A program made the position numbers and the translations under genes. Shown piece by piece: positions 56,673 to 64,000 of a stretch of 64,000 nucleotides of DNA (its first letter is position 1; the number at the start of each line of letters is the position of its first letter). The DNA is from Amycolatopsis sp. WQ 127309 (lineage in GTDB: Bacteria; Actinomycetota; Actinomycetes; Mycobacteriales; Pseudonocardiaceae). The DNA lies in NCBI RefSeq assembly GCF_023023025.1, contig NZ_CP095481.1:5159001-5223000 (forward strand). The letters are read 5' to 3'. The notes below the pieces were generated by a model. The model worked only from the letters and a program-made list of their open reading frames with translations. It had not been told where the DNA came from and did not search any database.

Positions 56673-57694
56673 CGGCCGGGCGGGTAGATCGAGGGCAGCT
56701 TCCGCGCGTACGGCGCCAGTGCCGCCGCCGCCTTGAACGCCGCGACCATCGTGCCGTGCGAGGCCCGGCCGGTGCCGGCGATGTCGAACGCCGTGCCGTG
56801 GTCCACCGACGTGCGCAGGATCGGCAGCCCGACGGTGACCGACACCGTGCCGTCGAAGTCGTAGGTCTTCGACGCGATGTGCCCTTGGTCGTGGTACAGC
56901 GAGAGCACGCCGTCGAAGTGGCCCTGGATCCCTTGGTGGAACACGGAGTCCGCGGGGAGCGGGCCGACCACGTCGAGGCCCGCGGCCCGCGCGGCGGCCA
57001 CCGCGGGGGCGATGGCGACGATCTCCTCGTCGCCGAACTTGCCGCCCTCGCCGCCGTGCGGGTTCAGCGCCGCCACGGCGAGCCGCGGTTTCTCCGTGCC
57101 GAACACCTCCAGCGCGGTGTACGCCTCGCGGATCGCGTACTCGATGTTCTCCCGGGTGATCCGGTCGATCGCCTCGCGCAGCGAAAGGTGCCTGGTGGCG
57201 AAGAAGATCTTCAGCCCCGACACCCAGAACATCGTGTTGAACCGGGTCGAGCCGGTCAGCTCGCCGAGCATCTCGGTGTGCCCGAGGTGCTGCGAGCCCG
57301 CCGCCCAGATCGCCTCCTTGTTGATCGGCGCGGTCACGACCGCGTCGACCTCGCCGGCCAGCGCGAGCCGGGTGGCCACCTCGATCGCGCCGATCGCCGC
57401 CGCGCCCGCGGTCGCGTTCACCTCGCCCCACGGCAGGTCCTCGCGGACCACGCCGAGGTTGAGGATGTCGATCACGCCGGTGGTGAAGCGCGCGTCGGCG
57501 ACCGTGGCGATCGGGTTGATCTCCAGGTGCAGGCCCAGGTGCCGGACCAGGCGTTCCAGCACGATCGCGTCACCGACCGCGACCCCGCGCGCCATCTGCA
57601 GGGACTCGGGCTCGGCGAGGGTCTTCAGGGTGATCTCCGGGCCGATGCCCACGGGATCGCCGAGGGTGACGGCGAGGATCGGGAGGTCGTTCAC
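56669..57694 (-). CDS. pdxA: PdxA family 4-hydroxythreonine-4-phosphate dehydrogenase (PdxA2-like)
   Basis: A 341-residue zinc-dependent beta-decarboxylating dehydrogenase: AVTLGDPVGIGPEITLKTL, VTAPINKEAI, GHTEMLGELTG, VAALNPHGGEGGKFGDEE, PADSVFHQGIQGHFDGVLSLYHDQGH in part and PILRTSVDHGTAFDIAG. In E. coli PdxA serves vitamin B6 synthesis. Actinobacteria use the DXP-independent route, so this enzyme more likely acts on 4-phospho-threonate or erythronate (PdxA2 role). The DeoR partner supports catabolism. No DUF1537 kinase is in the window. The start is GTG 57694 after AGAAGGAAG. Confidence 0.9.
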   Translation of the reverse strand: MNDLPILAVTLGDPVGIGPEITLKTLAEPESLQMARGVAVGDAIVLERLVRHLGLHLEINPIATVADARFTTGVIDILNLGVVREDLPWGEVNATAGAAAIGAIEVATRLALAGEVDAVVTAPINKEAIWAAGSQHLGHTEMLGELTGSTRFNTMFWVSGLKIFFATRHLSLREAIDRITRENIEYAIREAYTALEVFGTEKPRLAVAALNPHGGEGGKFGDEEIVAIAPAVAAARAAGLDVVGPLPADSVFHQGIQGHFDGVLSLYHDQGHIASKTYDFDGTVSVTVGLPILRTSVDHGTAFDIAGTGRASHGTMVAAFKAAAALAPYARKLPSIYPPGR

Positions 57695-57787
57695 AGGCGC
57701 TTCCTTCTGGTCGGCACTGCGGTACGGGGTCGTCCGTCGAACGGGTGCGACTCGCGCCGCGTGTCATGAAGTAGAGAGTACGCCGAC

Positions 57788-57826
57788 TTGCGCAGAGTGC
57801 GCAACTGGGTTGCGCGAAGTGCGCAG
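57788..57826. promoter_or_regulatory. Two 22-bp-spaced palindromic operators for the DeoR-type regulator
   Basis: TTGCGCAGAGTGCGCAA (57788-57804) is a 7-bp inverted repeat with 3-nt spacer. A second copy, TTGCGCGAAGTGCGCAG (57810-57826), starts 22 bp later, two helical turns. They lie between the divergent pdxA and Hsp70-like genes. TGCGCA-type half-sites spaced by whole turns are typical of DeoR/GlpR operators. Confidence 0.6.
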
Positions 57827-57933
57827 CTCGGCCGAGCGGCAGTGACTTTCGCGGGTCCGCACGCACGGTGACCGCGCACGTGGCAGCATCACGGCCAGCG
57901 TCGTCAAGGCGTGTTTTCGCGAAGGGGAGTGCT

Positions 57934-59790
57934 GTGCGGATCCTGTCGGTGGACCTCGGGACGTCCAACACCGTCGCCGTGCTGTCGGCGCACGGCATGC
58001 CGCCGAGGGTCGTCGAAGTGGACGGTTCGGCCAACATGCCGTCGGCCGTGTTCGCCACCGAAGAGGGCACGATCATGGTCGGCCGCGACGCCGAACGCCG
58101 CGCCCGCCTCGACCCGACCCGGTTCGAGCCGAACCCCAAGCGCCGCATCGACGAGCAGACCCTGTTGCTGGGCACCGACGTCGTGCCGGTGAACGAGGCG
58201 CTCGCCGCCATCCTCCGCCGCGTCCTCGAAGAGACGTCGCGCCAGCTCGGCGGCGAACAGCCCGACGAGGTCCGGCTGACCCACCCCGCGCAGTGGGGGC
58301 CGACCCGCCGCAACGTCCTGATGTCCGCCGCCCGGCTCGCCGGGATCGGCGGGAACATCCTGCTGGTGCCCGAGCCGGTCGCCGCGGCGGCGCACTTCGC
58401 GTCGTTCCCCGGCAAGGCCCTCGCGCCCGGGCAGGCGCTGGCCGTCTACGACCTCGGCGCGGGCACCTTCGACGTCGCCGTCGTCGGTGCCACGCAGGCC
58501 GGGTTCACCGTGCTCGCCGAGGACGGCCTGCCCGACCTCGGCGGCCTCGACGTCGACCAGGCGCTGATGGTGCACGTCGGGCGCGAGGTCTCGCACTCCG
58601 ACCCGCAGCGCTGGCAGCGGCTGCTGCGGCCCGAGTCGACCGCGGACCGCCGGACCCGGCGCGCGCTGCAGGAGGACGTGAAGGCGGCCAAGGAGGCCCT
58701 TTCGCGGCACCCGCAGACCGAGGTGCCGATGCCGGAGCCCTTCAAGGACGTCCTGGTCACGCGCGGTGAGCTGGAAGGCCTGGTCCGCCCGGCGATGCTG
58801 CGCAGCGTGGAGCTGCTGGCGCGGACGCTGCGCTCGTCCGGGCTGACGCCGGATCGGCTCGCGGGCATCTACCTCGTCGGCGGGTCGAGCCGGCTGCCGC
58901 TGGTCGGCGCCATGATCGCGGAGAAGCTCGGCGTCGTGCCGGGCAGCCTCGACCAGCCGGAGACCGCCGTCGCGCTCGGCGCCCAGCACGTCGCCCGCGA
59001 CGGGCTCGGGGCGCGGACGCAGAACGTCGAGGGGGCCGTGGCCGCCGGTACCGCGCCGCACCGCCCGCAGTACGCGCCGCCGCCTCCGCCGCAGTACCCG
59101 GGTTACGCGCCTTCGAACTTCCCGCCCAGCGGGCCGCAGCGGGTGCAGGCCCCCGCGCCGTCGAACTTCCCGGCGTACTCGCCCGCGGCCGAGCAGGCCG
59201 AGCCGAAGCCCGGCGGCCGGAAGAAGCTGGTCATCGGGATCGCGGTCGCGGTGGTCGTCGTGCTCGCGGCGGGGCTGACGTTCTTCCTCACGTCGTCGTC
59301 CGCGGCGACGACCTACACCGCGGACCAGTGCAAGACGCCGGGCCAGGCCGACGACAAGGGCTTCACCGGCTGCCTGCGCCAGCTCGCCGGGAAGATCGCC
59401 GACACCGGCGACTGCAAGCCGGGCATGGGCAACGGCCCGGCGGCGCCGGCGGAGAACCTCGGCGCGTCGTCGACCTGCTCCGCGCCGGGCCGGGCGGGCA
59501 CCCAGGTGACCTACGTCCACGGCGACAGCGCCGACACGCTGAAGCAGTACACCGACGGCCTGCTCGCCTCCGCCGGCGGTGACCGCACCGAGGCCGACTG
59601 GGGCGGCAACGGGCTCAAGGGCCACTACGCGTCCGCCGCGGGCAAGACGTCGGCGGTGCTCGTGTTCACCGTGTCGGACCGGCCGCTGACCGGCTTCATC
59701 TACCAGCTGAACTCGAGCGACCAGGCCGCGGCGACCACGCCGGGCACGCTGGCCGACTACTTCGAGGCGAGCGTCCAGCCGGGGAGCTGA
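57934..59790 (+). CDS. Membrane-anchored Hsp70-family protein
   Basis: A 618-residue chimera. The N-terminal actin-like ATPase (residues about 1-345) has LSVDLGTSNTVAVL (phosphate 1), LTHPAQWGPTRRNVLMSAA, VPEPVAAAAHFA, VYDLGAGTFDVAVVG (phosphate 2) and IYLVGGSSRLPLVGAMI (adenosine). No DnaK substrate-binding beta sandwich follows. Instead come a Pro/Tyr/Gln-rich linker, one membrane helix (LVIGIAVAVVVVLAAG, near residues 432-455) and a 165-residue extracytoplasmic domain with four Cys (QCKTPG, GCLRQL, DCKPG, TCSAPG). An inside-out chaperone-like ATPase of unknown function. GTG 57934 has SD GAAGGGGAG. Confidence 0.85.
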   Translation: MRILSVDLGTSNTVAVLSAHGMPPRVVEVDGSANMPSAVFATEEGTIMVGRDAERRARLDPTRFEPNPKRRIDEQTLLLGTDVVPVNEALAAILRRVLEETSRQLGGEQPDEVRLTHPAQWGPTRRNVLMSAARLAGIGGNILLVPEPVAAAAHFASFPGKALAPGQALAVYDLGAGTFDVAVVGATQAGFTVLAEDGLPDLGGLDVDQALMVHVGREVSHSDPQRWQRLLRPESTADRRTRRALQEDVKAAKEALSRHPQTEVPMPEPFKDVLVTRGELEGLVRPAMLRSVELLARTLRSSGLTPDRLAGIYLVGGSSRLPLVGAMIAEKLGVVPGSLDQPETAVALGAQHVARDGLGARTQNVEGAVAAGTAPHRPQYAPPPPPQYPGYAPSNFPPSGPQRVQAPAPSNFPAYSPAAEQAEPKPGGRKKLVIGIAVAVVVVLAAGLTFFLTSSSAATTYTADQCKTPGQADDKGFTGCLRQLAGKIADTGDCKPGMGNGPAAPAENLGASSTCSAPGRAGTQVTYVHGDSADTLKQYTDGLLASAGGDRTEADWGGNGLKGHYASAAGKTSAVLVFTVSDRPLTGFIYQLNSSDQAAATTPGTLADYFEASVQPGS

Positions 59791-59795
59791 CCCGG

Positions 59796-59825
59796 GAAGG
59801 GCGCGAACGGGCCGTTCGTGCCCGG
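59796..59825 (+). terminator. Terminator after the Hsp70-like gene
   Basis: GGGCGCGAAC and GTTCGTGCCC form a 10-bp stem (one G-U pair) around GGGCC, 8-30 nt after the stop. The embedded GAAC/GTTC has a 5-nt gap, so it is not a LexA box. Confidence 0.55.
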
Positions 59826-59839
59826 CACGACCGCCCGGA

Positions 59840-59852
59840 TAGCATGGCTCCG
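59840..59852 (+). promoter_or_regulatory. Leaderless-type promoter of the DUF3046 gene
   Basis: TAGCAT (59840-59845) and 7 nt to ATG 59853. Confidence 0.5.
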
Positions 59853-60047
59853 ATGCGCATCACGGTTTTCCGGCGGCTGATGGCCGACGAGTTCGGTCCC
59901 GGGCGGGCCCAGGTGCTGGCACGGGATCACGTGCTCAGCGCGCTCGGTGGCCGCACCGTCGACCAGGCGCTGACCGCGGGAATCCCGGCGAAAGAGATCT
60001 GGCGAGAGGTCTGCGACGCCTTCGACGTCCCGGCGGAACGGCGCTGA
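59853..60047 (+). CDS. DUF3046 family protein
   Basis: A 64-residue protein that is standard just upstream of recA in actinobacteria: MRITVFRRLMADEFG, VLARDHVLSALGGRTVDQAL and IPAKEIWREVCDAFDVP. Function unknown. The ATG at 59853 is fixed by a leaderless-type promoter; three upstream codons (MAP) form a longer alternative. The conserved position suggests a role linked to RecA. Confidence 0.9.
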   Translation: MRITVFRRLMADEFGPGRAQVLARDHVLSALGGRTVDQALTAGIPAKEIWREVCDAFDVPAERR

Positions 60048-60118
60048 CCTGCGAGGATCCGGCCGGCCCCTACCCGGGCGGGCGAAAATCCTAGCGCAAG
60101 GGTGTGTCGCTGCCGACC

Positions 60119-60134
60119 TCGAACAGGTGTTCGT
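60119..60134. promoter_or_regulatory. LexA (SOS) box of recA
   Basis: TCGAACAGGTGTTCGT matches the actinobacterial LexA consensus, with a CGAAC/GTTCG core. A possible -10, TATGGT, lies at 60136-60141 directly downstream, so LexA would block this distal recA promoter, about 140 nt before the gene. Confidence 0.85.
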
Positions 60135-60191
60135 CTATGGTGTTGTCCACATACGGGTCCAGCGATCCACAGATGGGGCGCGCGCCTGGAA

Positions 60192-60214
60192 TTGTCGGAC
60201 CCCGCCGCTAGCGT
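60192..60214 (+). promoter_or_regulatory. PafBC-type (RecA-NDp) promoter of recA
   Basis: TTGTCGGAC (60192-60200), exactly 8 nt, then TAGCGT (60209-60214). It matches tTGTCRgtg-N8-TAnnnT in all upper-case positions. Thus recA has both the LexA-dependent and the LexA-independent promoter, as known in mycobacteria. Confidence 0.85.
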
Positions 60215-60278
60215 CGGACCGGACAGCTGAAGAACCGAACAGAGCCCCGGCGGGCTCATACCAGCGAGGTGGACTTCC

Positions 60279-61325
60279 ATGCCTGCAGCACCCGACAAGG
60301 ACAAGGCGCTCGAACTCGCTCTTGCGCAGATCGACAAGCAGTACGGCAAGGGCTCGGTCATGCGCCTCGGCGACGACGGCCGCGCGCCCATCGCCGTGAT
60401 CCCCACCGGCTCGATCGCCCTCGACGTCGCACTCGGCATCGGCGGGCTGCCCCGCGGCCGCGTCGTCGAGGTCTACGGCCCGGAGTCCTCCGGTAAGACC
60501 ACGGTCGCCCTGCACGCGGTGGCGAACGCGCAGAAGGCCGGCGGCATCGCGGCGTTCATCGACGCGGAGCACGCGCTGGACCCGGAGTACGCCAAGAAGC
60601 TCGGCGTCGACACCGACGCGCTGCTCGTCTCCCAGCCGGACACCGGTGAGCAGGCGCTGGAGATCGCGGACATGCTGATCCGCTCCGGCGCGCTCGACAT
60701 CCTGGTCATCGACTCCGTGGCCGCGCTCGTGCCGCGCGCCGAGATCGAGGGCGAGATGGGTGACTCGCACGTGGGTCTCCAGGCCCGCCTGATGAGCCAG
60801 GCGCTGCGCAAGATGACCGGCGCGATGAACAACTCCGGCACCACCGCGATCTTCATCAACCAGCTGCGCGAGAAGATCGGCGTCATGTTCGGCTCCCCGG
60901 AGACCACGACCGGTGGTAAGGCGCTGAAGTTCTACGCCTCGATCCGGCTCGACGTGCGCCGCATCGAGACGCTCAAGGACGGCGGCGAGGCGGTCGGCAA
61001 CCGCACCCGCGTCAAGGTCGTGAAGAACAAGATGGCCCCGCCCTTCAAGCAGGCCGAGTTCGACATCCTGTACGGCCACGGCGTCTCCCGTGAGGGTTCG
61101 CTCATCGACATGGGTGTCGACCAGGCGATCGTGCGCAAGTCCGGTGCTTGGTACACCTACGAGGGCGACCAGCTCGGCCAGGGCAAGGAGAACGCGCGGA
61201 AGTTTCTGCGCGAGAACCCGGACATCGCCAACGAGATCGAGAAGCGCATCAAGGAGAAGCTCGGCATCGGCCCGCAGCTCGACGCCGAAGCCGTCGAAGC
61301 CGTGCCGGCGCCGGTCGACTTCTAG
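60279..61325 (+). CDS. recA: Recombinase RecA
   Basis: A 348-residue, intein-free RecA. Walker [10 protein letters not shown] (near residue 67), Walker [12 protein letters not shown], the L1 loop [21 protein letters not shown]2 loop [20 protein letters not shown] and the DNA-binding VKNKMAPPF. It forms filaments on ssDNA for homologous recombination and triggers LexA self-cleavage. SD GAGGTGG lies 6 nt before the ATG. Upstream are an SOS box and a PafBC-type promoter; downstream is recX after a hairpin. Confidence 0.98.
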   Translation: MPAAPDKDKALELALAQIDKQYGKGSVMRLGDDGRAPIAVIPTGSIALDVALGIGGLPRGRVVEVYGPESSGKTTVALHAVANAQKAGGIAAFIDAEHALDPEYAKKLGVDTDALLVSQPDTGEQALEIADMLIRSGALDILVIDSVAALVPRAEIEGEMGDSHVGLQARLMSQALRKMTGAMNNSGTTAIFINQLREKIGVMFGSPETTTGGKALKFYASIRLDVRRIETLKDGGEAVGNRTRVKVVKNKMAPPFKQAEFDILYGHGVSREGSLIDMGVDQAIVRKSGAWYTYEGDQLGQGKENARKFLRENPDIANEIEKRIKEKLGIGPQLDAEAVEAVPAPVDF

Positions 61326-61340
61326 GAGAGGGTCCTTGGT

Positions 61341-61369
61341 CCTCACCGTGGCAGCGGTTCACGGTGAGG
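61341..61369 (+). terminator. Hairpin between recA and recX
   Basis: CCTCACCGTG (61341-61350) and CACGGTGAGG (61360-61369) make a perfect 10-bp stem with a 9-nt loop, without a U-tract. A stem-loop here is known in other bacteria to reduce read-through from recA to recX, keeping RecX low. Confidence 0.65.
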
Positions 61370-61388
61370 CGCGCATGAACGACGAGGA

Positions 61389-61943
61389 GTGACCGAGGTG
61401 GCGAGGGCACCGAAGATCCCGCCGTCGGAGCTGCCCCCGGAGGAGCGCTTCAAGAAGGCCAAAGAGGTCTGTTACGACCTCCTGGCCGTGCGGGCGCGTA
61501 CTCAAGAGGAGCTCCGGCAGGCCTTGCACCGCAAGGGCTTCGACGAGGAGACCAGCGAAAACCTGCTCGGCAAGCTCGACCGGGCGGGGCTGGTCAACGA
61601 CGCGGAGTTCGCGGAGCTGTGGGTGAAGTCCCGGCACACGACCCAGGGGCTGTCCCGCACCGCGCTGCTGGCCGAGCTGCGGCGCAAGGGTGTCGACGAC
61701 GAGGTCGCGGCGCAGGCGGCGGGCGAGGTCGACCGCGAGTCCGAGGAGCAGATGGCCCGGGAGCTGGTCCGCAAGCGGCTCGGGTCCCTGGGCAACGTCG
61801 ACGAGCAGACGGCGCTGCGGCGCCTGCTCGGCTTCCTGGCGCGCAAGGGCTACCCGCAAGGGCTGGCGTACACGGTGATCAAGGAGGAACTCCGCGAGTA
61901 CGGCGCGGAGTCCACCCTCTTGGACGACGCCTACATCGACTGA
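61389..61943 (+). CDS. recX: Regulatory protein RecX
   Basis: A 184-residue RecX, an all-helical inhibitor of RecA filaments. Three tandem three-helix repeats are visible: LLAVRARTQEELRQALHRKGF, KLDRAGLVNDAEFAELWV in part, LLAELRRKGVDDEVAAQAAG and ALRRLLGFLARKGYPQGLAYTVI in pieces. The GTG at 61389 follows GACGAGGA. It lies 63 nt after recA with a hairpin between. An ATG opening MNDEE ends on the GTG (GTGA), perhaps by chance. Confidence 0.95.
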   Translation: MTEVARAPKIPPSELPPEERFKKAKEVCYDLLAVRARTQEELRQALHRKGFDEETSENLLGKLDRAGLVNDAEFAELWVKSRHTTQGLSRTALLAELRRKGVDDEVAAQAAGEVDRESEEQMARELVRKRLGSLGNVDEQTALRRLLGFLARKGYPQGLAYTVIKEELREYGAESTLLDDAYID

Positions 61944-62186
61944 CGGCCACCGGGCCCGGTGAGGCCACGGCGGGTGAAGGTGCTTTGCCGGGAACGGACC
62001 TCAGCACGACCATCGAGCACGCGGATGTGATCGTCGTCGGGCTGCGCCGTGGCCGGAGCAGGCCGCTGTGGTTCGGGCCGGTCACCGCGCCCCCGGCGGA
62101 TGCAGTGGGGCAGTGCCGGGAGTGTGGTGTGCCGCCGGGCGTCTGGGCGCACCGGTGCTCGCCGCGTTGCGAGCACCGGCCGCACG

Positions 62187-63524
62187 TCATGCCGAGGCGG
62201 CTGGTGCTGCCTCTTGCTCCGCCGGTGCCGTCCGCTCTGCAGGTGCCGATCGGTCCGCCGGTACCGCCTCCAGCTCCGCCGGTGCCGTTCGCTTTGTCGG
62301 CGGCCGGCGGTCGGAGCGGTGTTTGCGGACTGCCAGCAGCAGCACCGCCAGCAGGCCCATCGCCACGCACGTGACCGCCGCCGAGAGCACCAGGAACTCG
62401 TCGAGGCGGCCGGCCGACAGGTACGCGCCCAGCGCTACCGCCACCAGCGCGCACACCGCTCGGTCCACAATGGACTCCATCGACAGGAGTGTCGCGCGGT
62501 AGCGGGAGTCCGGGATGGAGTCGTTCAGCAGCTGCTTCTGGATCGGGAACGAAATGCCCGTCGCCACCGCGAAGACGCAGAGCAGGAGCACCGTCGGGAC
62601 AGTCCCGGCCGGGACGATGAAGCCCAGGCACAGGGCCATCACGATCGTCAGGGTGAACACCGAGGCGACCGGGCCGATGGCGCGTCGCAACCGGTGGGGG
62701 CGGGCCGCGCCCAGGGCCTCGAAGACCGTCATGGCGGCCAGTACCGCGCCGTACCAGTTCACCGAGAGCGTCTTCGACTCCAGGATCGGCTGGAACAGGT
62801 TCACCTGGCAGATCCGTACCAGCGTGAACATCGCGATGCCCTGCACCATCAGCAAGAACAACCACCGCGACGACCGCAGCGCCGACAGTGCGCCGCCGAC
62901 GCCCGCTAGGAGGGACGCCGTCTTGCCGGCCGCGCGGCGGCCGCCCGGGATCGGGGGCAGCTTCAAGGCGAACGCCAGGGCGATGGCCGCGTTGAGCGCC
63001 GTCAGCCAGTACGGGGAAGGGAGGTTCCACGCCATCAGCAGGCCGATCACCGGCCAGTACACGATCTTGCCGATCAGGCTGTACGCGCGGCCGACGCCCT
63101 CCACACGGAGGTAGTGCTCACCTTCGCCCTGAGCGTGCAGGTACTCGTAGAGGTACGCGCTCTGCGCGCCCGACACCAGGGATCTGGCCAGGGCGATCAG
63201 GATGAAGTGGATCAGGAACCCGGTGTAGGAACCGAAGAACACCGGCACCAGGTTCGCGGCCACGAGCACGGCGGCGCCGGCCTTCAGCGACGTCCGGTAG
63301 TCGAACCGGTCGGCGATCATCCCGGTCGGGATCTCCAGCAGGCAGAACACGATGTAGTAGATGCTCTGGATGCCGAAGATCTGGCCGTCGTCAAGGCCGA
63401 CGAGCTTCTGGTACTGGTAGAAGATCGGCACCCACAACAACAGGCCGAAGAAGAACTGGAACCCGTAGGTCAACCGGACGGCGCGCTGCACGGCCGGCTT
63501 CGCGGGCAGGCGGAAGCCCAGCAT
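62187..63524 (-). CDS. MFS transporter
   Basis: A 445-residue permease with twelve predicted helices. Motif-A-like sequence EIPTGMIADRFDYRTSLKAGA follows helix 2. Helices include LTYGFQFFFGLLLWVPIFY, WLFLLMVQGIAMFTLV and VLLLCVFAVATGISFPI. Its unusual C-terminal tail of about 55 residues is built from RTAPAE / RSAPAE repeats and ends in Ala. The start MLGFRLPAKP at ATG 63524 fits a short cytoplasmic N-terminus. Tail and lack of neighbours give no substrate. The last gene of the minus-strand pair with the 63545 gene, 20 nt apart. The stretch 61944-62186 holds no gene I can support. Confidence 0.88.
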   Translation of the reverse strand: MLGFRLPAKPAVQRAVRLTYGFQFFFGLLLWVPIFYQYQKLVGLDDGQIFGIQSIYYIVFCLLEIPTGMIADRFDYRTSLKAGAAVLVAANLVPVFFGSYTGFLIHFILIALARSLVSGAQSAYLYEYLHAQGEGEHYLRVEGVGRAYSLIGKIVYWPVIGLLMAWNLPSPYWLTALNAAIALAFALKLPPIPGGRRAAGKTASLLAGVGGALSALRSSRWLFLLMVQGIAMFTLVRICQVNLFQPILESKTLSVNWYGAVLAAMTVFEALGAARPHRLRRAIGPVASVFTLTIVMALCLGFIVPAGTVPTVLLLCVFAVATGISFPIQKQLLNDSIPDSRYRATLLSMESIVDRAVCALVAVALGAYLSAGRLDEFLVLSAAVTCVAMGLLAVLLLAVRKHRSDRRPPTKRTAPAELEAVPADRSAPAERTAPAEQEAAPAASA

Positions 63525-63544
63525 GATGTGTGTCTCCGGGAAAG

Positions 63545-64000
63545 TCAGGCCGAGTAGGGGCGCAGCTGGACGATGTGGACGTGGTCGCGGTCCGCGAGCC
63601 ACTCGACGTCCACCGGCGAGTCAAAGGTGTAGTCGGGCGAGAAGTGCGCCTGCAGCAGGCGTCCGGCCACCGCGAGCCGCTGCAGCTGTTCGTGGGCGCG
63701 CTCGTCGAGGTCCGCTGCCGCGTCGCCCAGGGATACCGTGCGGCCGCCGCCCTCGACCGTCGAGTACAGGTACTGCATGGGCAGCGTCGAGCCGTCGACG
63801 ACGTCGGTGACCTTCGGCGAAACGTTGACGTACACCGTGCGGAAGTCCGCGCGGTTCATCGGGTTCGTCGTCACCAGCACGCCGCCGAAGTCGGCCGCGA
63901 CCTGCTCCTGGATCACCACGCCCATGTAGCACTCGTCGAGGGAGATCCCGGCCTGGTGGCGCAGCCGGACGCTGCGCACCGACACCAGCGACGCCCAGAC
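63545..64000 (-). CDS. PEP synthase/pyruvate phosphate dikinase N-terminal domain protein (partial, 5' end outside the window)
   Basis: The C-terminal 151 residues of a PEP/pyruvate-binding ATP-grasp domain: VWASLVSVRSVRLRHQAG, MGVVIQEQVAADFGGVLVTTNP (the conserved VQxxV...G...T.NP pattern), DFRTVYVNVSPKVTDVVDG and DVEWLADRDHVHIVQLRP. The family binds ATP and phosphorylates a partner His or a drug such as rifampin. The C-terminal swivelling domain is absent, so this may be a stand-alone ATP-grasp enzyme in secondary metabolism. Probably co-transcribed with the MFS gene. Confidence 0.8.
   Translation of the reverse strand, partial: VWASLVSVRSVRLRHQAGISLDECYMGVVIQEQVAADFGGVLVTTNPMNRADFRTVYVNVSPKVTDVVDGSTLPMQYLYSTVEGGGRTVSLGDAAADLDERAHEQLQRLAVAGRLLQAHFSPDYTFDSPVDVEWLADRDHVHIVQLRPYSA

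Noticed and set aside
59798..59822. A LexA box in GCGAACGGGCCGTTCG
   Set aside because: The gap between GAAC and GTTC is 5 nt rather than 4, and it forms the stem of a hairpin just after a stop codon, so a terminator is the better reading.
61375..61392. A 5-codon ORF MNDEE ending on the recX GTG
   Set aside because: Too short to judge, and it lacks a -10 box or a strong SD. Could be chance; mentioned only under recX.

Overview
The window is a GC-rich (about 70% or more by eye) chromosomal segment from an actinobacterium of the Pseudonocardiales, most likely Amycolatopsis or a close relative. Support for this: many GTG starts, GTGA/ATGA gene overlaps, an actinobacterial LexA box and a PafBC-type promoter at recA, an Rv2175c/PknL pair, class II DAHP synthase, WS/DGAT and SAV_6107-family genes. 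I see no tRNA, rRNA, CRISPR array, insertion sequence or prophage.

Layout. (1) 1-11180: a his-trp block (hisF, hisI, trpE, a Trp-associated membrane protein, trpC, trpB, trpA), interrupted between hisI and trpE by DUF1304 and four tandem paralogous DUF3592-like membrane proteins plus a TetR regulator. (2) 11181-16626: a MerR regulator, a Uma2 nuclease, a damaged PGRP amidase, and a divergent glutamine-synthetase-like / FluG-type amidohydrolase / M20 amidohydrolase group. (3) 16653-24908: lgt, an SDR gene with a KstR-like operator, gltBD and a strong terminator. (4) 24961-35038: a glycosyltransferase, pseudogene debris, DAHP synthase, WS/DGAT, then flotillin, an NfeD-like protein, PASTA kinase PknL and its Rv2175c-type partner; the order resembles the M. 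tuberculosis aroG-pknL-Rv2175c-idsA2 neighbourhood. (5) 35050-42856: a carotenoid group (crtE, crtI, crtB) overlapping an F420-type oxidoreductase gene, a MerB-like protein, metF and a DUF885 hydrolase. (6) 42857-50613: a lower-GC island with degenerate small genes, an EamA exporter behind a mini-ORF, GNAT and YbaK genes, an SOS-boxed SAV_6107 gene, further enzymes, a minisatellite and an ACT-GNAT protein. (7) 50620-64000: def, lhr, a DeoR regulator with pdxA, a membrane-anchored Hsp70, DUF3046, recA, recX, an MFS transporter and a PEP-synthase-like gene cut by the window edge.

Three regulatory themes stand out. First, at least 17 starts sit exactly 6 or 7 nt downstream of a TANNNT-like -10 hexamer, the signature of leaderless transcripts. 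Some of these open tiny ORFs of 11-18 codons whose stop overlaps the ATG of the next gene. Second, DNA-damage control elements recur: LexA boxes at recA and SAV_6107, and PafBC-type promoters (TGTCRG, 8-nt gap, -10) at recA, lhr, a VOC gene and, less perfectly, a Uma2 gene. Third, several regulators have visible palindromic operators (MerR, TetR, DeoR, KstR-like).

Coordinates and motifs were read by eye. Protein family calls rest on recognised motifs and lengths, not on database searches.
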